DNA from: an uncultured Clostridia bacterium
GTDB lineage: Bacteria; Bacillota; Clostridia; TANB77; CAG-508
Reading direction: 5' to 3'
Assembly (NCBI GenBank): GCA_944391955.1
Contig: CALXVG010000009.1
Location: forward strand, 1 to 38,431
DNA: 38,431 nucleotides
Positions 8,009 through 17,100 of this stretch are shown here, piece after piece; within the stretch, counting starts at the first letter, position 1; each line of letters starts with the position of its first letter. The position numbers were made by a program, and so were the translations under genes. The notes under the pieces were generated by a model that saw nothing but the letters and a program-made list of their open reading frames with translations, had not been told where the DNA came from and did no database searches.

Positions 8009-8157
8009 TTAAAATCTCTCCTTTTCTATAGAAGTTAGAATTTAGAATTTTGAGTTTAGAAACTCTCTTCCAAATTTTAATCTCCGTTATTTATTTTATA
8101 TTTTTGTTACATTTTATAAGTAATGTAAAACTTTTAATTCAGAAAGCATTATTTATA

Positions 8158-8667
8158 TTATGCTTCTACTGTTTCTGCTTTTTTCTTAGATACTTGATCT
8201 AATGCAACTGCAAGTTTTGAAATATTTCCAAGTAATGCTCCAGCAAGTTGTGCAAGTAATGTTTCTCTTGATGGTAGTTTTGCTAATGTTATTACTTCTT
8301 CTGCTGATACTACTTTTCCTTCTATAACTCCAGCTTTGATTTTATAAAAATCATGTTCTTTTATATATTCATATATTACTTTTGAAGGTTCTAAATAATC
8401 TTCATATCCTAATATAATTGCTGTTGTTCCTTCTAAATGTTCTTCTAAGCCTTCTATTCCACAAGCAGCTAATGCTCTTTTTGTTATATTGTTTTTTATA
8501 ACTTTATATTCTGCATTTGCTCCTCTTAGTTTTGCTCTAACATTTGTAACATCTGCAACATTTATTCCTTTGTAGTCTGTTAAAAGAACTAATTTTGCTT
8601 TTTTTATTTTTTCAGCTAGTTCTTCTACTTCTTTTATTTTTTGATTAATGCTGTTTTGGCTTGCCAT
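8158..8667 (-). CDS. rplJ: 50S ribosomal protein L10
   Basis: The 169-aa protein carries the typical N-terminal RNA-binding domain (KLVLLTDYKGINVADVTNVR, about residues 25-45). The C-terminal Ala/Leu-rich helix near residues 135-160 holds the L7/L12 dimers. GGGGGG-type Shine-Dalgarno sequence precedes the ATG. Upstream is an L10 leader and an attenuator-like hairpin, so its synthesis is probably set by L10(L12)4 binding to its own message. Confidence 0.97.
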   Translation of the reverse strand: MASQNSINQKIKEVEELAEKIKKAKLVLLTDYKGINVADVTNVRAKLRGANAEYKVIKNNITKRALAACGIEGLEEHLEGTTAIILGYEDYLEPSKVIYEYIKEHDFYKIKAGVIEGKVVSAEEVITLAKLPSRETLLAQLAGALLGNISKLAVALDQVSKKKAETVEA

Positions 8668-8709
8668 TTCTACATTTTCCCCCCTTTGCTTAGTTAATTT
8701 TTATTTTTA

Positions 8710-8762
8710 AAAATTAAAAACTCTTACAATGCCTGTTTTCGAGGCAATAGTAAGAGTTTTTT
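8710..8762 (-). terminator. attenuator-type terminator between the L10 leader and rplJ
   Basis: On the minus strand CTCTTAC (rc of 8750-8756) pairs with GTAAGAG (rc of 8721-8727). An inner GCCT/AGGC stem and the loop CGAAAAC sit inside, and TTTTTAATTTTT follows. The stem has a small internal bulge. It lies directly after the leader core and before the rplJ ribosome binding site, as expected of an attenuator. Confidence 0.75.
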
Positions 8763-8819
8763 CTCTCTATCTATTTGCCTCGGCAGGTCTTATTTTTTGC
8801 CTACTGTCTTTGGCTTTTA
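8763..8819 (-). ncRNA. ribosomal protein L10 leader (cis-regulatory RNA)
   Basis: Read on the minus strand, this stretch has AGCCAAAGACAGTAGGC followed 12 bases later by CCTGCCGAGGC. This is the conserved core of the Firmicutes L10 leader that binds the L10(L12)4 complex. It starts right after the rplA stop codon. Recognition is from the known consensus and position. Confidence 0.85.
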
Positions 8820-9497
8820 TTAACTAATATATATACTTGGTCCCATTGTTGTAGATATTGCTATACTTTTAATGTATTGTCCTTTTGCTGCTGCTGGTTT
8901 TGCTTTGATTATAGCTTCCATAACAGTTTCATAATTTTGTAATAATTTTTCTGTTCCAAATGAAACTTTTCCAAATCCTAAGTGAATTATGTTAGATTTA
9001 TCTAATCTATATTCAACTTTTCCTGATTTGATTTCTTTTATTGCTTTTGTTACATCCATTGTAACTGTTCCTGATTTTGGGTTTGGCATTAATCCTTTTG
9101 GTCCTAATACTTTACCTAATCTACCAATTACACCCATCATATCTGGTGTTGCTACTATTACATCATAGTCAAACCAATTTTCTTTTTCTATTTTTGGTAC
9201 TAATTCTTCTGCTCCAACAAAGTCTGCTCCAGCTGCTTCTGCTTCTTTAGCTTTATCACCTTTTGCGAATACTAAAACTCTTTGAGTTTTTCCTGTACCA
9301 TTTGGAAGAACTACTGTTCCTCTTACTTGTTGGTCTGCTTGTTTTGAATCTACGCCTAATTTAACATGTAATTCTAATGTTTCGTCAAATTTTCTTTTAG
9401 GCATTTTTGTAAATGTTTCTAATGCTTCTTTAGCATCATAATTTTTTGTCTTATCTATAAGTTTTGCACTTTCTAGATACATTTTTCCTCTTTTCAT
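8820..9497 (-). CDS. rplA: 50S ribosomal protein L1
   Basis: The 225-aa protein begins [15 protein letters not shown]. Conserved RNA-binding segments include [20 protein letters not shown] (about 58-77) and [14 protein letters not shown] (about 133-146). L1 forms the mobile stalk at the E site and can repress its own mRNA. AAGGAGG precedes the ATG. A shorter start is possible, but this one matches the family length (about 225-235). Confidence 0.97.
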   Translation of the reverse strand: MKRGKMYLESAKLIDKTKNYDAKEALETFTKMPKRKFDETLELHVKLGVDSKQADQQVRGTVVLPNGTGKTQRVLVFAKGDKAKEAEAAGADFVGAEELVPKIEKENWFDYDVIVATPDMMGVIGRLGKVLGPKGLMPNPKSGTVTMDVTKAIKEIKSGKVEYRLDKSNIIHLGFGKVSFGTEKLLQNYETVMEAIIKAKPAAAKGQYIKSIAISTTMGPSIYIS

Positions 9498-9585
9498 TTT
9501 TTCCTCCTTTTGGTCTTCGCGAATATCTTTGATATTCTCCCAATATATTATTACTCACTATTTTTATAGTGTAATAACCATTAAA

Positions 9586-10014
9586 TTATTCTTGAACAAC
9601 TACACCCATTGAACGTGCTGTTCCAGCTACCATTTTCATAGCTGCTTCTATTGAACCTGCATTTAGGTCTTCCATTTTTTGCTCTGCAATAGCTTTAACT
9701 TGTTCCTTTGTAATTGTTGCAACTTTGTCTTTATTAGGTTTTCCTGAACCTTTTTCTATTTTTATTGCTTTTTTAATTAGTACAGCTACTGGTGGTACCT
9801 TTGTTATAAAAGTAAATGATTTGTCTGAATATACTGTTATAACAACTGGTATAATCATTCCTGGTTGATTTGCTGTTCTATCATTGAATTCTTTAACAAA
9901 TTGCATGATATTTACACCACTTGAACCTAAAGCTGGTCCTACTGGTGGTGCTGGTGTTGCCTTTCCAGCTTCTATTTGTAATTTGATTATATTTGAAACT
10001 TCTTTTTGTGCCAT
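9586..10014 (-). CDS. rplK: 50S ribosomal protein L11
   Basis: The 142-aa protein has the N-terminal proline-rich [18 protein letters not shown] stretch (about 18-35) and the C-terminal rRNA-binding domain ending in [10 protein letters not shown]. It forms the GTPase-associated centre with 23S rRNA and L10. Standard length. It is followed by an 88-bp spacer with two hairpins before rplA. Confidence 0.98.
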   Translation of the reverse strand: MAQKEVSNIIKLQIEAGKATPAPPVGPALGSSGVNIMQFVKEFNDRTANQPGMIIPVVITVYSDKSFTFITKVPPVAVLIKKAIKIEKGSGKPNKDKVATITKEQVKAIAEQKMEDLNAGSIEAAMKMVAGTARSMGVVVQE

Positions 10015-10059
10015 TTTAAAGACTCCTTTTCTTCTTTATTTTGTGTTGGTCACAACCCA

Positions 10060-10593
10060 TTATAATTTCTCTACTTGTGAAAATTCTAATTCTACTGGTG
10101 TTTCTCTACCAAACATAGAAACTAGAACTTTTACTTTTCCTTTGCTTTTATTTATTTCTTGTACTGTACCAATAAATCCTGATAAAGGTCCGTTTAGAAT
10201 TTTTACAGATTCATCAACATCATAGTCGACATTTACATTTGCTGTTTCAAATCCCATACTTCTTATTTCTTCATCTGTTAATGGTATTGGATCTGTTCCT
10301 GAACCTACAAAACCTGTAACACCTCTAGTATTTCTTACTATGTACCAAGATTCTTCTGTTACAATCATTTTTATCAAAACATATCCTGGAAATACTTTTT
10401 TAAGGTTTGCTTTTCTTTTTCCATCTTTAATTTCAATTTGTTCTTCCATTGGAACAACTATATCAAAGAAGAAATCTTCAAGCTCCCTGTTTTTTATAGT
10501 TTTTTCTAGGTCTGTTTTTACTTTATTTTCGTACCCTGAATATGTATGTACTACATACCATCTTGGGGTTAAATTTTCTTGTATTTGAGACAT
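10060..10593 (-). CDS. nusG: transcription elongation/termination factor NusG
   Basis: The 177-aa protein has the NGN domain (WYVVHTYSGYENKVKTDLE near residue 12, FPGYVLIKMI near 68). The C-terminal KOW domain follows (VKILNGPLSGFIGTVQEI near 130). NusG binds RNA polymerase and couples it to ribosomes or Rho. AGGAGG lies upstream of the ATG. It sits between secE and rplK in the canonical order. Confidence 0.97.
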   Translation of the reverse strand: MSQIQENLTPRWYVVHTYSGYENKVKTDLEKTIKNRELEDFFFDIVVPMEEQIEIKDGKRKANLKKVFPGYVLIKMIVTEESWYIVRNTRGVTGFVGSGTDPIPLTDEEIRSMGFETANVNVDYDVDESVKILNGPLSGFIGTVQEINKSKGKVKVLVSMFGRETPVELEFSQVEKL

Positions 10594-10618
10594 TTAATTT
10601 GGCCTCCTTCAAACCTTT

Positions 10619-10987
10619 TTATTCATTTACATTGTTTGTTTCATTGTTTTCTATTGTAGTATTTTCTTCTATACTGTTTTCTTCAGTATTATTTTCTACT
10701 ACTTGGTTTGTTTCGTCAACATTAACAATATTAGCATCTACATTTTGTTCAACAACTACACCTTTTACATTTGATTTTATTTTGTTTATTCCATATTTAT
10801 TTAATAATTCAAATGCAAAATCTAATGTAAATACTATTGCTGCTGTTATTAATACTATTACAACAACTGCTGCAGTACTATTTAATAATTGCTTTGGTGT
10901 TGGCCAAATAACCTTTTTTAGTTCTGCTTTAAAATCTTTGAAAAATTTCTTTTTATTTTTTGGTTCTTTGTCTTTATTTTTAGCCAT
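10619..10987 (-). CDS. secE: protein translocase subunit SecE with acidic Asn/Glu-rich tail
   Basis: The 122-aa protein has the conserved SecE core: KKFFKDFKAELKKVIWPTPKQ (about 13-33) and one membrane segment (about 37-62, TAAVVVIVLITAAIVFTLDF). SecE clamps the SecY channel. Bacterial single-span SecE proteins are usually about 60-75 residues. Here about 45-50 extra residues follow the core, of low complexity (VENNTEENSIEENTTIENN and similar). The tail would face the outside if topology is normal. RBS AAGGAGG precedes the ATG. Confidence 0.94.
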   Translation of the reverse strand: MAKNKDKEPKNKKKFFKDFKAELKKVIWPTPKQLLNSTAAVVVIVLITAAIVFTLDFAFELLNKYGINKIKSNVKGVVVEQNVDANIVNVDETNQVVENNTEENSIEENTTIENNETNNVNE

Positions 10988-11026
10988 TTTATTTCCTCCT
11001 TAAAATAGCCCCTCTTATTTTGTTTC

Positions 11027-11179
11027 TTTATGTGTTGTTCTTTTTTTACAGAATTTACAATATTTTACAACTTCTAATCTTTCTGTATTATTTCTCTTGT
11101 TTTTACTTGTCATATAATTTCTTCTTTTACATTCTGTGCACTCTAATGTTATATTTTCTCTTGGTCCTTTTGCAGCCAT
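11027..11179 (-). CDS. rpmG: 50S ribosomal protein L33, C-terminus altered by a one-base excess in an A8 run
   Basis: Read as printed, the gene gives 50 aa beginning [20 protein letters not shown], with all four zinc-ribbon cysteines (C14, C17, C41, C44). The frame ends KFCKKKNNT. Immediately after Cys44 is a run of eight A on the coding strand (11040-11047). With seven A the protein would end [10 protein letters not shown] with its stop at 11014-11016, and HKETK is the conserved L33 ending. So the gene carries a +1 frameshift relative to the family. It may be a base-calling error, natural slippage on A8, or a real loss of the last ten residues. It is the first gene of the operon. Confidence 0.85.
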
Positions 11180-11231
11180 TTTAGCTCCACCTCCAACTTT
11201 GTATTATGGGTTTTACGATGCGATTTTTTTA

Positions 11232-11259
11232 AGCTATGTCCCCTTTTTAGAACATAGCT
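11232..11259 (-). promoter_or_regulatory. hairpin at the 5' end of the rpmG-secE-nusG transcript
   Basis: AGCTATGT (11232-11239) pairs with ACATAGCT (11252-11259), an 8-bp stem with a 12-base loop. Given the -10 box at 11265-11270, transcription would start around 11258, so the RNA would begin with this stem. No U tract follows, so it is not a terminator. A 5' stabilising role is inferred. Confidence 0.45.
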
Positions 11260-11264
11260 AATAT

Positions 11265-11293
11265 AATTTATCACATTTTATTTTAAAAGTCAA
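11265..11293 (-). promoter_or_regulatory. promoter of the rpmG-secE-nusG-rplKAJL operon
   Basis: The minus strand has TTGACT (11288-11293), a 17-bp spacer and TAAATT (11265-11270), about 85 bp upstream of rpmG. I see no tRNA gene in this gap. Confidence 0.65.
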
Positions 11294-11373
11294 GTGTTTC
11301 AGGGATTTTTTTAGAAATTTTGTTTTTTTTGTTTTCTTTATATTAATATGCTATTTTTTATATGACTTTTTTA

Positions 11374-11402
11374 TTGTTTTATCTTTCTGAAGATGATATA
11401 AT
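11374..11402 (+). promoter_or_regulatory. promoter of dnaD-dnaI-like operon
   Basis: TTGTTT (11374-11379), a 17-bp spacer and TATAAT (11397-11402) lie 30 bp before the ATG at 11433. Confidence 0.65.
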
Positions 11403-11432
11403 TTATATGTTATGAAAAAGGAGAGATAAATT

Positions 11433-12401
11433 ATGAAATTAGATGCTAAGGATAAGTCTATTTTGTTTTCACATACTGAAATACCAGATGTTTTTTTTAC
11501 TGAATATTTGTCATCTGCTAATGGTGATTTTATTAAAATTTATCTTTGTTTACTATTTCTTTCAAAATATGATAAAGATATTAAAATAACAGATTTGTCT
11601 AAAAGACTCAATGTACCTTTTAATGTCATCCAAAGTGGTTTAGCTTTTTGGGAAGAAAATGGAGTAATTACTAAAAAGCCTAATGGATATATTTTAAATA
11701 ATTTACAAGAAATTGAACTTCACAAATCTTATTCTCCAAACTTGACATTAACACCAGAAGCTATTAAAGAAAATGCTCAAAATCAATATAGAGCAAAAGC
11801 TATAGAAAGTATAAATAATCAGTATTTCCAAGGGGTAATGTCTCCTTCTTGGTACAGTGATATTGATTTGTGGTTTAAAAAATATGAATTTGATGAACAA
11901 GTTATGGTAGCACTTTTTGAATATTGTTTCAATAAATCTGCTCTTCATAAAAATTATATTCAAGCTGTTGCAGATGCTTGGTATAATAACAAAATTAAAA
12001 CTTATAATGATTTAGAAACTTATTCTCAACGTCATGATAATATGAATAAGATTAAAAAGGCTATTGCAAAAAAACTTGGAAGATATAATGCGCTTACCCA
12101 ATTTGAAGAAGCCTATATCGAAAAATGGATTTTAGAATATAATTTTAATTTAGACATTATAAATATTGCTCTTAAAAAAACTACTTCTAAGGCTAATCCT
12201 AGTTTTGATTACTTAGATAAGTTACTTTCAGATTGGTATGACAGAGGTTTAAAAACTGTTACTGAAGTCGAAGCCTTTTTAGCATCTTTTAAAGCTAAAG
12301 CTAAAAATATAAAAGAACTTGAGAAAAAGACTAATTATAATAATTATTCGCAAAGACAATATGATAATTTAAATGAATTATATGCTAATAAGAAAGGATA
12401 G
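11433..12401 (+). CDS. DnaD-domain primosome protein
   Basis: The 322-aa protein combines an N-terminal winged-helix DnaD-type domain (about 15-100, with KITDLSKRLNVPFNVIQSGL) and two DnaB_2/DnaD C-terminal type domains (about 140-215 and 215-285). In the second and third parts, the pattern W..KYEFDEQVM..ALFEYC and WILEYNFNLDIINIALKKT recurs. Such proteins remodel DNA at the origin and help recruit the helicase-loader complex. AGGAGAG precedes the ATG. The stop is only four bases before the start of the helicase-loader gene, which supports a joint role in replication initiation or restart. Confidence 0.85.
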   Translation: MKLDAKDKSILFSHTEIPDVFFTEYLSSANGDFIKIYLCLLFLSKYDKDIKITDLSKRLNVPFNVIQSGLAFWEENGVITKKPNGYILNNLQEIELHKSYSPNLTLTPEAIKENAQNQYRAKAIESINNQYFQGVMSPSWYSDIDLWFKKYEFDEQVMVALFEYCFNKSALHKNYIQAVADAWYNNKIKTYNDLETYSQRHDNMNKIKKAIAKKLGRYNALTQFEEAYIEKWILEYNFNLDIINIALKKTTSKANPSFDYLDKLLSDWYDRGLKTVTEVEAFLASFKAKAKNIKELEKKTNYNNYSQRQYDNLNELYANKKG

Positions 12402-12405
12402 AATA

Positions 12406-13413
12406 ATGGCAAATTCTACAGTTATAAAGGAATTATTAAAAGATTATGATAAAAAACGTTCTCAAGCACTAGAAAATGCAGATAGGCGAAAAAAAACTAT
12501 TTATTTAGAAATTCCTCGTTTACAAGAAATTGAAGATGAACTTAATAAATATGCAATTGAGACAGCTAAATCTATTTTGATTTCTAATAGTTCTGAGTAT
12601 TTAAAAAATTTACAAGAAAAAATTAAAGTTTTGCATGAAGAAAGAACATCTATCTTAAGAAAGAATAATATAAATTTATCTGATTTAGAGCCTATCTATG
12701 AATGTCCTCTCTGTAAAGATACAGGATATATTACTGAAAATAGTCAAACTGTAATGTGTTCTTGTTTGAAGCAAAAATTATTGAATATTGAATACAATAA
12801 ATCCAATATTGGTAATTTGGATAAGGAAAACTTTAAAAAATTTAATTTGAATTTATACTCGGATGAAGTAAATGAAAGCAAATATAATGCTGATATTTCT
12901 CCTCGAGAAAATATTAAAATTGTTGCAAAAGCTGCAAAAAGTTTCATTAAAAATTTTAATAATCCTAATGAAAAGAATTTACTTTTTTCGGGTGGTACAG
13001 GTCTTGGAAAGACATTTTTGTCTAATTGTATTGTTGCAGAGCTGTTGTCTCAAGGAAAAACTGTTTTATATCAAACTGCTCCTGTTATGCTTGATACATT
13101 AATAAATGAATTGTTTGATAAAGATTCCAATAATACATTTTCCCAAAACCTTTTATCTGTTGAATTGTTAGTTATAGATGATTTAGGTACTGAAACAATG
13201 AACAGCATGAAGTTTACTGAATTATATAAAATTATAAATACTAGATTACTTAATCAAAACGGAAAAATCACAAAAACTATTATTTCTACTAACTTAGACT
13301 TACAAGGATTATTTAATACTTATGACGAAAGAATTGTTTCAAGATTTATTGGTAATTACAATATTTTTAGATTTTTTGGTGATGATATAAGATTTAAAAA
13401 AGGCATTCAATAA
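12406..13413 (+). CDS. DnaI/DnaC-like helicase loader (AAA+ ATPase)
   Basis: The start at 12406 (MANSTVIKELL) is preferred over an upstream in-frame ATG at 12373 that lies inside dnaD; an AAAGGA site precedes it. The 335-aa protein has an N-terminal coiled part (about 1-85) and a Cys cluster (CPLCKDTGYI and CSCLK, about 100-125) like the zinc-binding N-domain of DnaI. The AAA+ core has Walker A FSGGTGLGKTF near residue 195 and Walker B LLVIDDLGTE near residue 255. It probably loads the replicative helicase onto DNA together with the DnaD-like partner. The stop lies within the loop of the terminator hairpin. Confidence 0.87.
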   Translation: MANSTVIKELLKDYDKKRSQALENADRRKKTIYLEIPRLQEIEDELNKYAIETAKSILISNSSEYLKNLQEKIKVLHEERTSILRKNNINLSDLEPIYECPLCKDTGYITENSQTVMCSCLKQKLLNIEYNKSNIGNLDKENFKKFNLNLYSDEVNESKYNADISPRENIKIVAKAAKSFIKNFNNPNEKNLLFSGGTGLGKTFLSNCIVAELLSQGKTVLYQTAPVMLDTLINELFDKDSNNTFSQNLLSVELLVIDDLGTETMNSMKFTELYKIINTRLLNQNGKITKTIISTNLDLQGLFNTYDERIVSRFIGNYNIFRFFGDDIRFKKGIQ

Positions 13414-13425
13414 AGAATGCCTTTT
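13398..13425 (+). terminator. intrinsic terminator of the dnaD-dnaI-like operon
   Basis: AAAAGGCATTC pairs with GAATGCCTTTT around the loop AATAAA, which contains the stop codon of the upstream gene. Confidence 0.8.
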
Positions 13426-13497
13426 CGGATGTCAGGGGTCGGATGTCCGAGGTCTGATTCGGAAATCAGATATCCGACTTCTGACTTCCGACCTCCG
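13426..13497. repeat. 72-bp palindromic element built of GTCGGA/GTCAGA-type units
   Basis: The element is an imperfect inverted repeat around a perfect 7-bp stem (TCTGATT 13453-13459, AATCAGA 13464-13470, loop CGGA). Its outer arms are made of short units such as CGGATGTC, GGGGTCGG and TTCCGACC that pair with mismatches over the full length. It is much richer in GC than its surroundings and fills the gap between two convergent genes completely. Confidence 0.75.
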
Positions 13498-13499
13498 TA

Positions 13500-14039
13500 T
13501 TAATAATTTTCTGCTTTTATTTCAAAATATGCTCTTGCATGACTACATACTGGACAAACTTCTGGTGCTTCTTTTCCAACTACTATATGTCCACAGTTTC
13601 TACAAATCCAAATTTTATCCCCATCTCTTGAGAATACTAATCCGTTTTCTACATTTTCTAATAGTTTTTTATATCTTTCTTCATGTTCTTTTTCTATTTT
13701 TCCAACTGATTCAAATAAAAATGCTATATTATTAAATCCTTCTTCTCTAGCTTCTTTTGCCATTCTATCATACATATCTGTCCATTCATAATTTTCTCCT
13801 GCTGCTGCATCTTTTAAATTTTCTGTTGTTGTTGGAACATCTCCATCATGTAATAATTTGAACCATAATTTTGCATGTTCTTTTTCATTATTTGCTGTTT
13901 CTTCGAATATAGCAGCTATTTGCTCATATCCTTCTTTTTTAGCCTTTGATGCATAATATGTATATTTGTTTCTTGCTTGTGATTCTCCTGCAAAAGCATC
14001 CATTAAATTTTTTTCTGTTTTTGATCCTTTTAATTCCAT
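13500..14039 (-). CDS. rubrerythrin
   Basis: The 179-aa protein has a ferritin-like diiron domain (about 1-135) with the ligand motifs [32 protein letters not shown] and [12 protein letters not shown]-terminal rubredoxin-like FeS4 site follows ([20 protein letters not shown], about 145-165). Rubrerythrins reduce hydrogen peroxide in anaerobes. GAGGTAT-type site before the ATG and a good promoter upstream suggest a single-gene unit. Confidence 0.95.
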   Translation of the reverse strand: MELKGSKTEKNLMDAFAGESQARNKYTYYASKAKKEGYEQIAAIFEETANNEKEHAKLWFKLLHDGDVPTTTENLKDAAAGENYEWTDMYDRMAKEAREEGFNNIAFLFESVGKIEKEHEERYKKLLENVENGLVFSRDGDKIWICRNCGHIVVGKEAPEVCPVCSHARAYFEIKAENY

Positions 14040-14068
14040 ATAATACCTCCATAAAATTTTCTGAGATA

Positions 14069-14097
14069 ATTATAACGTTGAATTATGCAAAAGTCAA
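14069..14097 (-). promoter_or_regulatory. promoter of rubrerythrin
   Basis: The minus strand has TTGACT (14092-14097), a 17-bp spacer and a perfect TATAAT (14069-14074). Confidence 0.75.
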
Positions 14098-14128
14098 TAT
14101 CTAACTTGTTAATTTACAGAGCATTTAT

Positions 14129-14162
14129 AAAACAGCCTATACTATTTTTAGTATGGCTGTTT
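14129..14162 (-). terminator. terminator of ileS
   Basis: AAACAGCC...TACTA pairs with TAGTA...GGCTGTTT with a tiny bulge, followed on the minus strand by TTTTATAAAT. It lies 6 bases after the ileS stop. Confidence 0.75.
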
Positions 14163-14167
14163 CTTTT

Positions 14168-17100
14168 TTATACTTCTGCTATTTGTACTATAATTTTTTC
14201 ACCATTTATTTCAAGTTTTTTTTCAATAATTGGATTTTTAAGAGCTGTTTTAGAAAAGTTTTCTGTTAAGGTGTCTGCTGTTATTTTATCTATGTACTCT
14301 TTTAGAACTTTTTGCATTAGTTTGCCTTCTGTTTGTATACTTAAATTTATTCTTTGTTCTACCTTTAATCCCGCTTCTTTTCTTAAAACTTGAAGTGTTC
14401 TTACTGTATCTCTATACATTCCTTCTACAACTAAATCTTCTGTTAAGATTGTGTCTAATGCAATTGTATAATCTCCTTCTTTTATAACAACTATATTAGA
14501 TTTTGGTTTCATATTTTTTACAAAAACTTCTTTTTCTAATTTTCCAAAGCCGTCTATTTCAATTTCTTTTACTTTTTCATCATTGAATTTATCAACTAGA
14601 AGCTTCATTTTTTCTTCACTTAATGATTCTATTGTTGTTTTAAAGTTTTGTATTTTTTCCTTTAATAATCTACCTGCCACTTTGAAGTTTACCATTAAGT
14701 ATTCATCATTTAGTACTGCTTCATCTTGGATTAGTTCAATATTTTTAATGTTTAACTCTTCTTTTATAATACCTTCAAAATCTTTTATAGAATTTTCTAT
14801 GTCTTTCTCGCTAGAAATATACATTTTATTTAATGGCTGTCTTACTTTTAATTGTTTTTCATTTCTAAGCATCAATCCTAATCCTATTATCTTTCTTATT
14901 TCTTCAACTTCTTTTAGTATTTCATCATCTTCATATTCTCTAACAGGTGTTGGGTATGTACTTAGATGTACTGATTTTGCTTCATTTGGTTCAAAGCTTC
15001 TAACCATATTTTGCCAAATTTCTTCTGTCATAAATGGAATTACTGGTGCGATTACTTGTGTCATTTTTTTAATTGCTGTATATAATAAGTAATAGCTTAA
15101 AGTTTTATCAGCATCTTCTCCGATTTTCCAGAATCTTTTTCTGTTTACTCTTACATAGAAGTTTGATATATCATCAACTAATATTTCAAATTCTTTTATT
15201 AGGTCTGGTGCTTGATAATTGTCCATTTTTTCTTTTGCTATTTTTAAGAATTTATTTAGTCTTGCTAATAGCCATTTGTCTGTTTTTTCTAATTTAGACA
15301 TATCTAGTTTGTAGTCTTTTAAATTTGGCATATCTAGTATTGCATATGTATTGAAAAATACATATATATTCCAGAAGTTTAGTAATTTTCTTCTTGATTC
15401 ATCTCCTAAATTAAATCCAAATCTTACATCATTGTTTAATTGTGCACTTGCATACAAATATCTTATTGGGTCTGCACCTATTTTTTCTGCTGCTTCATCA
15501 AATTTAATCATATATCCTGATTTAGAGAATTTACCTCCATCTTCTTTTACTACGGCATTATATGTTAAAACTGATTCATATGGTGCTCTTTCTTCTAATA
15601 CTACTGACATGAATAATAGTGAATAGAACCATAATCTTATTTGTTCTTTCATCTCTGTTACCCATTCTGCTGGGAAATATTGTTTCCAATATTCTTTGTC
15701 TGTAAAGTATTTTAATGTTGAGAAAGAAACTATACCTGCATCTAGCCAGCAGTCTCCAACTTCTGTAATTCTCTTTACATGTTTTCCACAATGTGGACAT
15801 ACTATTTCAATTTCATCTATCCATGGTCTATGTAGGTCTGGTAATTCATCCACTTTCTTTGGATCAACAGCTAATTTTTTTAGTTCTTCTCTTGAACCTA
15901 CAACTGTTAGTTCTCCACAATCATCACATGGATATATTGGTAATGGTAATCCATAAAATCTTTTTCTTGAAATTGCCCAATTTCCCATGTTTCTTAACCA
16001 ATCTTCCATTCTTTTTCCTGCAAAGTCTGGTGTCCATTTTACTTTTCTTGCTGCTTCTATTAATTGTGGTCTTATTTTTTCACTATTTATTTGCCATTCT
16101 CTAACAGCTTTAAATACTACTTCACTTTTGCATCTCCAGCATACTGGATAACTATGTTCATGTTCTTCAACTTTATATAATTTATTTCTTTTTTCCAACT
16201 CTTCAAAGACTAATTCTGCAACTTCTTTTGTATTATGACCTGTCATAAATCCAAATCCGTCTATTATTATTCCTTCGTCATCAATTGGAATTAATACATC
16301 CAGTCCTTCTCTTTTTCCTAACTCATAATCTTCAGCACCGCAACCTGGAGCTATATGAACAACTCCTGTTCCGTCTTCGCTTGAAACATCTTCCCATGCC
16401 ACAATTTTATGGTCTACAGTTTTTTGTTTTTCCATTTCTGGGAAACATGTTTCATATTTTAATCCTACTAATTTATCTCCTTTGAAGCTATCTACAACTT
16501 CTACTTTATCGTCTCCAACCATGCTTAAAGCATTTCTACCCATAATTAAATATTTTTCATCTGATTTTACTTTTACTTTAACATAGTCGATTTCTGGATT
16601 TACCGCTAATGCTACATTTGATGATAGTGTCCATGGTGTTGTTGTCCATACTACTATTTTACTATCTGTTCCTACTAATGGTAATTTAAAGTATACAGCC
16701 TTATGAACCATTTGTTTATATGAGCCTGCCATTTCGTGTTCTGATAATGATGTTCCACATCTTGGACACCATGGCATTGGTCTAAATGATTGTTCTATCA
16801 TACCTTTTTCATGACATTTTTTTAAGAAGTGCCAGATTGATGTAATATTTTCTTCAGTATTTGTGTAATATGAATTATCCCAATCCATCCATTGTCCTAA
16901 TCTTTTTGATTGTTCTGTAATTACTTTTGAGAAATGATCAACTCTTTCTAAACATTTTTTTGTAAATTTGTCTAATCCATATTTTTCTATATCTTTTTTA
17001 TCTTTAAATCCTAATTCTTTTTCAACTTCAACTTCTATCCAAAGCCCTTGTCCATCAAATCCATTTCTATAATGTGATGTGTAGCCATTCATTCCCTTGT

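Noticed and set aside
11180..11432. Search for a tRNA gene upstream of rpmG-secE, as in many Firmicutes
   Set aside because: No cloverleaf or CCA-type acceptor stem can be formed; only the two divergent promoters and a hairpin are visible.
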